5,440 nucleotides of DNA, taken from contig JANQTK010000110.1 of NCBI GenBank assembly GCA_030731695.1, positions 15,590 through 21,029 of the forward strand. The letters are read 5' to 3'. Origin of the DNA: Polaribacter sp. (GTDB lineage: Bacteria; Bacteroidota; Bacteroidia; Flavobacteriales; Flavobacteriaceae). The translations under genes were made by a program, and so were the position numbers. The notes beneath the pieces are model-generated. The model worked only from the letters and a program-made list of their open reading frames with translations, was not told the origin of the DNA and made no database searches. Positions 1 through 4,774 of this stretch are shown piece by piece (positions within the stretch are counted from its first letter, which is position 1; the number at the start of each line of letters is the position of its first letter).

Positions 1-396
1 AAATTCTTCAACACCTTTTCCAGACTGAATGGTGATTTTTCGGTCATCTTTTGCCAATAAAACTAATATTCCGTTGTCTTTTGCAGCATCTCCAATTCCC
101 CATTTTTCGCCCCAATTTGCAGCTAAATAGGCAATGTTTTCTCCTTTTGTTGAGGCTATAATTGCCACTACGATTTGCGTAGACGTAGTATCAGAATACC
201 GAACCAATTTGTTTTCTAAACTGGATTTTTGTTCTTTGGTTAGTAAGTTGACATAGTCATACACACTGGTTTGAAACGATGGTTTCTCCGGAATTGTATA
301 TCCTTGAGAAAACAGTGTTTGGAAACAAAGGATGAATCCTATAAAAAAAAGCCATTTGCGAAAAGCGGAAATCCTAAAGCGAAAAACGTTCATCAT
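1..396 (-). CDS. Exported TPM-domain protein (YgcG-like), C-terminus cut by window edge
   Basis: The frame is open from ATG 396-394 to base 1, giving the first 132 residues. A second ATG follows at once (393-391), so the true start is ambiguous by one codon. Basic residues come first (RFR, RK), then a hydrophobic stretch at about 15-29 ending LFSQG. This looks like a Sec signal peptide cut near residue 30-31, and there is no proper lipobox around Cys24. The TPM domain starts near residue 45 (VYDYVNLLT), continues with TQIVVAII (73-80) and NWGEKWGIG (94-102), and has the DNGILVLLAKDDRK core (107-120) followed by GKGVE. The order and wording match YgcG-type TPM proteins, which often carry a C-terminal membrane segment; that part lies outside the window. 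The gene overlaps the previous TPM gene by 4 bases (ATGA), so translation is probably coupled. The biochemical role of TPM proteins in bacteria is poorly defined; an envelope role together with LemA is inference. Confidence 0.88.
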   Translation of the reverse strand, partial: MMNVFRFRISAFRKWLFFIGFILCFQTLFSQGYTIPEKPSFQTSVYDYVNLLTKEQKSSLENKLVRYSDTTSTQIVVAIIASTKGENIAYLAANWGEKWGIGDAAKDNGILVLLAKDDRKITIQSGKGVEEF

Positions 397-830
397 CCTT
401 TAGAAATTTGATTAGAAAGTTCGTTTTCATCATCTACTTGCCAAGGAAAATGGGCTTTTAATTCTTCGCCTGCTTTGAGGATTCCGTCAATCAATCCTTG
501 TTTAAAATAGCCTTTTTTGAAATGTGCTTGCATGATTTCTTTGGTCGTATTCCAAAAATCGTTGGGCACTGCTTCATTAATGCCTTTGTCGCCACAAATC
601 ACAAATTTATGATCGTGGACAGCCACATAAATCAAGACGCCATTTTGGTCTTTTGTCGTATTCATTTCTAAGAGATGAAACACCTCTAATGCGCGTTCAT
701 AATGATCAAGAGTAGTACTAGCTTCAATATGAACGCGAATTTCACCAGAGGTGTTTTTCTCAGCTTTTTTTATGGCATCAACAATTTCTTGCTCGTCATT
801 AGGTGTTAAAAAGTCTTCAACTTTTGACAT
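393..830 (-). CDS. Small cytosolic TPM-domain protein
   Basis: The protein has 145 residues, beginning MSKVEDF at an ATG directly after the lemA stop codon (no spacer). It has no signal peptide and no membrane segment, so it should stay in the cytoplasm, unlike the second TPM protein downstream. Almost the whole length is one TPM domain: SGEIRVHIE (28-36), then DQNGVLIYVAVHDHKF (61-76), ICGDKGIN (78-85) and the closing FKKGYFKQGLIDGI (104-117). The acidic C-terminal tail (about 131-139) is not part of the usual domain. The TPM name comes from TLP18.3, Psb32 and MOLO-1; plant TLP18.3 has been reported as an acid phosphatase, but whether this protein is an enzyme cannot be judged from sequence. 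It sits in a lemA-TPM-TPM operon, with its stop overlapping the next start. Family assignment is confident, function is not. Confidence 0.9.
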   Translation of the reverse strand: MSKVEDFLTPNDEQEIVDAIKKAEKNTSGEIRVHIEASTTLDHYERALEVFHLLEMNTTKDQNGVLIYVAVHDHKFVICGDKGINEAVPNDFWNTTKEIMQAHFKKGYFKQGLIDGILKAGEELKAHFPWQVDDENELSNQISKG

Positions 831-1442
831 TTATTCTTTTTTCTTATTGAAATCAAAGTTTACATCGGGTGCATTTTCAGAACCTGGATTTGATTTGTAA
901 CGGCTCATTTCATCAAAATTAAACATACCTGCTAACATAGAGTTTGGAAATACTTTGATGTGCTTGTTATAATTATTTACGCCTTCGTTAAAACGATCTC
1001 TTGCAACATTAATTCGGTTTTCTGTACCTTCTAACTGACTTTGCAATTCTAAAAAGTTAGCATTCGCTTTTAAATCAGGATAACGTTCCACCACCAATAA
1101 TAATTTAGACAACGCTCCACTCAAACCCGTTTGTGCTTGTTGGAATTGTGCCATATTTTCGGGTGTTAAATTGTTGGCATCAATGGTTGTTGATGTTGCT
1201 TTTGAACGTGCTTCTATTACCTGAGTTAGGGTTTCTTTTTCAAAATCAGCAGCACCTTGTACCGTTTTTACCAAATTTCCAATAAGGTCGTTTCTTCGTT
1301 GATACGCACTTTCTACATTAGACCAAGTTGTTTTTGCGTCTTCTTGCAAAACAACAGCGGTATTGTTAAATCCTTTTGCCCAACTGTATACGCCAAATAT
1401 GACAACAACAATAATAATTACAGGGATAAGCCATTTTTTCAT
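831..1442 (-). CDS. lemA: LemA family membrane-anchored protein
   Basis: The protein has 203 residues, close to the usual LemA length. The start at ATG 1442-1440 gives MKKW followed by one hydrophobic segment (about 5-20), so the N-terminus anchors in the inner membrane; which side the soluble part faces is not decided here. The rest is a long helical, coiled-coil-rich domain. Family hallmarks are SAYQRRNDLIGNLVKTV (45-61), the ADFEKETLTQVIEARSKAT region (65-83), and LQSQLEGTENRINVARDRFN (133-152) followed by VNNYNKHIKVFPN. LemA proteins are widespread but their molecular role is unsettled. They recur beside TPM-domain genes, as here: the stop codon TAA directly abuts the ATG of the next gene. 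A strong promoter candidate lies 34 bases upstream, making this the first gene of its transcription unit. The charged FNKKKE tail is unremarkable. Family call is very sure. Confidence 0.95.
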   Translation of the reverse strand: MKKWLIPVIIIVVVIFGVYSWAKGFNNTAVVLQEDAKTTWSNVESAYQRRNDLIGNLVKTVQGAADFEKETLTQVIEARSKATSTTIDANNLTPENMAQFQQAQTGLSGALSKLLLVVERYPDLKANANFLELQSQLEGTENRINVARDRFNEGVNNYNKHIKVFPNSMLAGMFNFDEMSRYKSNPGSENAPDVNFDFNKKKE

Positions 1443-1471
1443 AATTTCTAGTTTTAGTTTTTTGATTTTAT

Positions 1472-1507
1472 TTTACAAATTTACGGATTATAGTTTACAA
1501 TTTACAA
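1472..1507. repeat. Degenerate TTTACAA heptamer repeats
   Basis: The heptamer TTTACAA occurs twice in tandem at 1494-1507 and once more at 1472-1478, with a related TTTACGG at 1480-1486 between them. The unit length of seven is the same as in the cleaner tandem array at 4736-4759. The repeats coincide with the lemA promoter elements. They may be a decayed repeat array or simply reflect AT-rich promoter sequence. Confidence 0.4.
1476..1507 (-). promoter_or_regulatory. Bacteroidota-type promoter for the lemA-TPM-TPM operon
   Basis: On the minus strand TAAATTTG (1483-1476) matches all fixed bases of the Bacteroidota -7 element TAnnTTTG. A TTG at 1507-1505 lies 21 bases upstream, within the spacing usually seen for the -33 element; another TTG at 1500-1498 would be too close (14 bases). 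Transcription would start about 5-8 bases below 1476, leaving a leader of roughly 30 bases before lemA. The TTG is also the last sense codon (Leu) of the upstream SDR gene, so the promoter overlaps that gene's end. Assignment is by pattern only. Confidence 0.6.
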
Positions 1508-2254
1508 TGATGTGCCACCATCTAACGTGATGGTTTGACCAGTGATAAATTGAGTCTTGTCTGACGCCAACCAAAGGACAGCTTCTGCAATTTCATCTGA
1601 TTTTCCGAAACGTTTCATTGGGATCACACTTTTTAAAATTGCATCCATTTCAGGTTTTGCGTCTAGTAATTGATTCAATAAAGCAGACTCTGTATAACCA
1701 GGACACACCGCATTGATTCTGATATTTTTAGTGGCATACTCCATTGCTGCTGATTTGGTCATGCCAACAACTGCAAATTTACTAGCGCTATAACTAATAT
1801 TATTAGGTGACGCTTTTAAACCCGCTAATGATGCAATATTCACAATATTTCCATACCCTTGGGTTAAAAACTGCTGCAATGCCAATTTCATTCCGTAAAA
1901 AACTCCAGTTTGATTTACAGCAATCACACGATCCCAATCACGTAAAGTGGCTTCGTGGGTTTTTAAATAACTAGGCCCAATTCCGGCATTATTTACCAAA
2001 ACATCAATTTTACCAAATTCTGACACTGTTTTATTTATTAATTTTTCAACATCCTCAAACTTTGCAACGTTTGCTTTTATTGGACGCGCATTGCCTTGAT
2101 TTGTTACAATTTCATCCGCTACTTTTTGCGCATTTTCTACATTAATGTCTGCAACAATTACGGTGGCACCTTGTCCTGCAAATCGCAAAGCACAGGCTTT
2201 TCCAATGCCTGAACCTGCTCCTGTAATAATGACTATTTTGTTTTTAAAATCCAT
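1502..2254 (-). CDS. SDR family oxidoreductase, classical type, NAD-type cofactor site
   Basis: This is a complete 250-residue classical short-chain dehydrogenase/reductase. The cofactor loop is TGAGSGIG (11-18). The second beta strand ends VIVADIN with Asp36, which binds the adenosine ribose hydroxyls and favours NAD(H) over NADP(H). NNAG is at 88-91, and the catalytic tetrad is Asn114, Ser142, Tyr155 and Lys159, all present. The C-terminus ITGQTITLDGG is typical. I chose the ATG at 2254-2252 because MDFKNKIVIITG begins where SDRs normally begin. The frame stays open to 2338, but those 28 extra residues are encoded by repeat sequence. The gene follows the kinase gene after a 158-base gap, so it is probably read in the same direction as part of the acyl-CoA cluster. 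Oxidation of a hydroxyacyl-type substrate is a reasonable guess. FabG-like 3-oxoacyl reductases also look like this, but they normally prefer NADPH. Confidence 0.9.
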   Translation of the reverse strand: MDFKNKIVIITGAGSGIGKACALRFAGQGATVIVADINVENAQKVADEIVTNQGNARPIKANVAKFEDVEKLINKTVSEFGKIDVLVNNAGIGPSYLKTHEATLRDWDRVIAVNQTGVFYGMKLALQQFLTQGYGNIVNIASLAGLKASPNNISYSASKFAVVGMTKSAAMEYATKNIRINAVCPGYTESALLNQLLDAKPEMDAILKSVIPMKRFGKSDEIAEAVLWLASDKTQFITGQTITLDGGTSL

Positions 2255-2270
2255 ATTCTTTATTTTATCA

Positions 2271-2302
2271 TTCCTGCAAGGTTTAACAAACCTTGTAAGT
2301 AT
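2271..2302. repeat. Repeat unit copy 1, imperfect hairpin
   Basis: This is the first of two direct copies with start points 49 bases apart. The arms at 2273-2284 and 2288-2299 pair across a three-base loop, with two imperfect positions, one of them a possible G-U pair in the transcript. It sits 17 bases upstream of the SDR start codon at 2254, so in mRNA the hairpin would lie just ahead of that gene's initiation region. It is not followed by a T-run, so it is not a standard terminator. Confidence 0.55.
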
Positions 2303-2319
2303 GTGTTTCGTTTCTATTT

Positions 2320-2351
2320 TTCCTGCAAAGTCTTGCAAACCAGGTAGGTAT
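2320..2351. repeat. Repeat unit copy 2, degenerate
   Basis: This unit aligns without gaps to the copy at 2271-2302, with seven mismatches. Its hairpin potential is weaker: only TGCAA (2324-2328) and TTGCA (2333-2337) still pair well. The end retains GGTAGGTAT, resembling the CCTTGTAGGTAT end of the family. Confidence 0.5.
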
Positions 2352-2370
2352 CTATTTTAGTATTTATGAA

Positions 2371-2411
2371 TACCTACAAGGAATCCTCATTCTTCGAAAA
2401 TACCTTGCAGG
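2371..2411 (-). repeat. Repeat unit copy 3, inverted, hairpin with longer centre
   Basis: On the minus strand the arms read CCTGCAAGG (2411-2403) and CCTTGTAGG (2381-2373). They pair over nine positions if one G-U is allowed in the transcript. A small inner helix can form from ATTTT and GAAGAAT in the 21-base centre. The hairpin begins 2 bases after the kinase stop codon, so it could protect or end the upstream mRNA, but no U-run follows. A separate short inverted repeat, GTATT-TATG-AATAC, adjoins it at 2360-2373. Confidence 0.5.
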
Positions 2412-2412
2412 A

Positions 2413-3471
2413 TTAATCAATTTTATTGGTTTTGATGGCTTTTAAAGCCAATTTACAACACAATTCGGATGCCTTGTTTAAGTTAGCAAAACGTGGATCA
2501 GCTGTAAATCCTTTGGAATATCGGTAATAAATTTGTTGTGCAATCACTGCGATTTTAAACAATCCAAAGGCATAATAAAACACTAAATTCTCAATCGTTC
2601 TTCCTGATTTTTGAGCATACATTTCGGCTATTTCGCTTCTTTTAGGATTTCCATCAAAAATGGTAGGAGATGGAATGCCTTGTTTTACAAACTCGTGATC
2701 GGTTGCTACTGTCCAATAGCCTAACGAAGTTCCCAAATCCATTAAAGGATCTCCTAAAGTGGCCATTTCCCAATCTAAAACGGCGTTAATTTCTTGCCAA
2801 GAATCATCTTTAAAAACCACATTATCGTACTTATAATCATTGTGAATTAAACAATAATCATAGTTTTTAGGTTGGTTTTCGTCCATCCATCGCATCACGA
2901 TTTCTGCTTCAGGATATTCATCGGTTTTTGCATTGAGATACTGTTTTCCCCAATTGGCAACTTGTCTAGCCACATAGCCTTCTGGTTTTCCTAAATCGCC
3001 CAAACCAATGGCATTATAATCTATGGCATGCAATTCAACCAAAGTATCTAACCACGAATTGGCGATGGTTTTATAATCGTGAGCTGAAATATTTCTAGTT
3101 TTCGCCTCTTTGTAGTTTAAGATAATGCCCTCAACCTTTTCCATGATGTAAAACTCACTACCTAGAATCGTTTCATCATTGGTATTCGCAAGCATGTTGG
3201 GTACTTTTGAAAAAGATGTTTGCAAGGCACTTTGCACTTTAAATTCACGACTCATATCATGCCCTCTTTTGATGGCTCCTTTTGGTGGTTTTCTGAGTAC
3301 AAATTGTTGATTTTCGATTTGCAATAAATAGGTTAAATTGGAAAATCCGTGTGTAAATTGCGTGACTGATAATTCACTGTCAATAGATGCAATCAATTGA
3401 TTGTTCAATAAATATTTTTTCAACGGAATTTCGGGCAACTCCTCTCCTTTTCGAACGTTTTGTGAACTCAT
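2413..3471 (-). CDS. Phosphotransferase (APH fold), ACAD10/11 kinase-domain type
   Basis: This 352-residue protein has an aminoglycoside-phosphotransferase-like kinase fold. Visible motifs are the nucleotide loop THGFSNLTYLL (40-50), the beta-3 segment FVLRKPPKG (57-65), REFKVQ (75-80) with the likely helix-C Glu76, and the hinge EFYIMEKVEG (106-115). The catalytic loop HNDYKYDN has His210, Asp212 and Asn217, and the metal-binding DWE motif is at 233-235. The catalytic residues are complete, so an active kinase is expected. The FVLRKPP, REFKVQ and EFYIME wording is that of the N-terminal kinase domain of animal ACAD10/ACAD11 rather than of antibiotic-resistance enzymes. In those proteins, and in LvaA of the Pseudomonas levulinate pathway, the kinase phosphorylates the 4-hydroxyl of a 4-hydroxyacyl-CoA. 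The gene starts inside the stop of the dehydrogenase gene (ATGA overlap, 3468-3471), which supports joint action. Aminoglycoside resistance is very unlikely. The exact substrate is inferred from relatives. Confidence 0.9.
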   Translation of the reverse strand: MSSQNVRKGEELPEIPLKKYLLNNQLIASIDSELSVTQFTHGFSNLTYLLQIENQQFVLRKPPKGAIKRGHDMSREFKVQSALQTSFSKVPNMLANTNDETILGSEFYIMEKVEGIILNYKEAKTRNISAHDYKTIANSWLDTLVELHAIDYNAIGLGDLGKPEGYVARQVANWGKQYLNAKTDEYPEAEIVMRWMDENQPKNYDYCLIHNDYKYDNVVFKDDSWQEINAVLDWEMATLGDPLMDLGTSLGYWTVATDHEFVKQGIPSPTIFDGNPKRSEIAEMYAQKSGRTIENLVFYYAFGLFKIAVIAQQIYYRYSKGFTADPRFANLNKASELCCKLALKAIKTNKID

Positions 3472-4688
3472 TTTTGATGGGCATATTTTTGAATACAGCT
3501 TTTTCCTAATTGGTATAGGTGCACCTCATCTGGGCCATCAGCCAATCGCAACATGCGCGCAATGGCAAAATAATGAGGCAAATAGGTATCTTGACCCACT
3601 CCTTTTCCTCCTAAAATTTGGATAGCCCTATCAATTACTTGCTGTGCCATGGTTGGTGCTACAATTTTAATCATGGCAATTATGTCTTTGGCTTCTTTGT
3701 TGCCTACTTTATCCATTTTATCAGCGGCAGAAAGGGTGAGCAAACGTGCTTGTTCAATTTCACATTGCGATTTTGCAATTTCTTGGCGAATGCTGCTATA
3801 TTCATAGAATTTTTTACCAAAAGTGGCTCTTTCTGTTGTTCTTTGACACATGGTTTCTAGTGCATATTGCGCCATCCCAATTAATCGCATGCAGTGATGA
3901 ATTCTTCCTGGACCTAATCGTCCTTGCGCAATTTCAAAACCTTTGCCTTCACCATAAATGATGTTTTCTTTTGGGACTCTCACATTGTCTAAAACAATTT
4001 CAGCATGCCCTTCAGGAGAATCCACATACCCAAAAACGGAAAGTGGCCGAATAATGGTGAGTCCTTTTGCATCCATAGGGACTAAAATCATGCTTTGTTG
4101 CTGATGTCTGGGTTTAGAAACATCTGTTTTTCCCATCACAATGGCTATTTTACACAAAGGATCCATGCCTCCTGAAGACCACCATTTGCGTCCGTTAATC
4201 ACATATTCATCCCCATCTAAACTAATGGAAGTCTCAATATTGGTGGCATCTGATGAAGCCACTTGAGGCTCTGTCATTAAAAATGCAGAACGAATTTCGC
4301 CATTTAAAAGTGGCGTTAACCACTGTTTTTTTTGTGCTTCATTTCCGTATTTTGCCAACACTTCCATGTTTCCTGTATCTGGAGCAGAGCAGTTAAAAAT
4401 TTCTGAAATCCAGATTTTTTTACCCATGATTTCTGCCAAAGGCGCATACTCTAAGTTGGTCAATCCCGGACTTAATTCTCCATACTCTTTTGGGAGAAAT
4501 AAGTTAAATAAACCTGCTTCTTTGGCTTTTTGTTTTAATGCTTCGATTTTTGGAAAACGTTTCCATAGATTTTGGGAATCACTTTGAAAAGCAAGGTATT
4601 CTTCTTCTATTGGAATAATATGCTCTTCAATAAAAGCGCTTAACTGTTGTTGAAGTTCTAACGATTTTTGGGTGTAATTGAAGTTCAT
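3468..4688 (-). CDS. Acyl-CoA dehydrogenase, ACAD10/ACAD11 group
   Basis: This 406-residue flavoprotein has the full acyl-CoA dehydrogenase layout: a helical N-terminal domain (about 1-130), a beta domain with FLMTEPQVASSDATNI (136-151) and NGRKWWSSGG (165-174), and a helical C-terminal domain with GRLGPGRIHHCMRLIG (256-271), RATFGKKF (287-294) and the FAD-contact segment ILGGKGVGQDTYLP. Two marks place it in the ACAD10/11 group: NCSAPDTGNMEVL (99-111) and ADGPDEVH (383-390). In the second, Asp384 sits where medium-chain dehydrogenase has its catalytic Glu (Glu376). Relatives act after a partner kinase, turning a 4-phosphoacyl-CoA into an unsaturated acyl-CoA that enters beta-oxidation. The neighbouring kinase gene overlaps by 4 bases. 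The ATG at 4688-4686 gives a normal N-terminus and is preceded by A-rich sequence. A simple alpha,beta-dehydrogenase role remains possible. Confidence 0.93.
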   Translation of the reverse strand: MNFNYTQKSLELQQQLSAFIEEHIIPIEEEYLAFQSDSQNLWKRFPKIEALKQKAKEAGLFNLFLPKEYGELSPGLTNLEYAPLAEIMGKKIWISEIFNCSAPDTGNMEVLAKYGNEAQKKQWLTPLLNGEIRSAFLMTEPQVASSDATNIETSISLDGDEYVINGRKWWSSGGMDPLCKIAIVMGKTDVSKPRHQQQSMILVPMDAKGLTIIRPLSVFGYVDSPEGHAEIVLDNVRVPKENIIYGEGKGFEIAQGRLGPGRIHHCMRLIGMAQYALETMCQRTTERATFGKKFYEYSSIRQEIAKSQCEIEQARLLTLSAADKMDKVGNKEAKDIIAMIKIVAPTMAQQVIDRAIQILGGKGVGQDTYLPHYFAIARMLRLADGPDEVHLYQLGKSCIQKYAHQK

Positions 4689-4702
4689 TTTTTTCTTTTC
4701 AT
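4685..4702 (-). other. Five-codon leader ORF overlapping the dehydrogenase start (speculative)
   Basis: An ATG at 4702-4700 opens a minimal frame coding MKRKK, whose TGA (4687-4685) overlaps the ATG of the acyl-CoA dehydrogenase gene as ATGA. The arrangement would permit translational coupling. The sequence is nearly all A, as expected for a Bacteroidota translation-start region, so it may well be chance. Confidence 0.15.
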
Positions 4703-4722
4703 TTAGTGAGATTTCTCCATAA

Positions 4723-4735
4723 GGTCAAAATGACC
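4723..4735. repeat. Short inverted repeat GGTCA-AAA-TGACC upstream of the dehydrogenase gene
   Basis: Perfect 5-base arms flank a 3-base centre, 35 bases upstream of the acyl-CoA dehydrogenase start, within the 86-base gap after the DHRS4-like SDR gene. It could be an operator half-site pair or a weak hairpin. It is too short for a strong terminator and has no T-run on the minus strand. I see no TAnnTTTG promoter in this gap, which favours read-through from the SDR gene. Confidence 0.25.
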
Positions 4736-4759
4736 ATTCGTAATTCGTAATTCGTAATT
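4736..4759. repeat. Heptamer tandem repeat ATTCGTA, about 3.4 copies
   Basis: Three exact copies of ATTCGTA (4736-4742, 4743-4749, 4750-4756) are followed by a partial ATT. The array fills part of the gap between the DHRS4-like SDR stop and the acyl-CoA dehydrogenase start. Short heptamer arrays of this kind are familiar to me from flavobacterial intergenic regions and resemble the short tandem repeats of cyanobacteria. They have no known function. Confidence 0.85.
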
Positions 4760-4774
4760 TAAAATTGATAATTT

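Larger units (their letters stand above)
2272..2412. repeat. MITE-like intergenic element with perfect 11-base terminal inverted repeats
   Basis: The 141-base stretch begins TCCTGCAAGGT (2272-2282) and ends with its exact reverse complement ACCTTGCAGGA (2402-2412). It fills nearly all of the gap between the kinase stop and the second SDR start. Inside are two direct copies of a 32-base unit (2271-2302 and 2320-2351, 25 of 32 bases the same) and a further inverted copy with a longer centre (2371-2411). Each unit has the form CCTGCAAGG, spacer, CCTTGTAGGTAT, with some decay. There is no coding capacity and no clear target-site duplication. I recall similar CCTGCAAGG/CCTTGTAGG hairpin repeats from flavobacterial genomes. 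It could be a mobile non-autonomous element or a cluster of palindromic repeats. Confidence 0.6.

Noticed and set aside
1..396. Lipoprotein signal on the exported TPM protein (Cys24)
   Set aside because: The residues before the Cys (FIL) do not form a lipobox, because a small residue is missing just before the Cys. An ordinary signal peptide ending near FSQ fits better.
1257..1451. Plus-strand open frame opposite lemA
   Set aside because: It is antisense to a clear LemA gene, its translation matches no family I know, and it looks like a shadow frame. The same applies to the other plus-strand frames at 2145-2360, 3401-3625, 3618-3860, 3746-3961 and 4366-4587.
2271..2411. CRISPR array or intrinsic terminators
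   Set aside because: The repeats are few, diverged, in both orientations and without regular spacers. The hairpins lack the following T-run of an intrinsic terminator on the minus strand.
2255..2412. Separate promoter for the second SDR gene
   Set aside because: No sequence in the gap matches TAnnTTTG fully with a properly spaced TTG; the near matches fail on bases or spacing.
2413..3471. Aminoglycoside resistance kinase
   Set aside because: The fold is shared, but the motifs and the overlap with an acyl-CoA dehydrogenase gene point to the ACAD10/11-type metabolic kinase.
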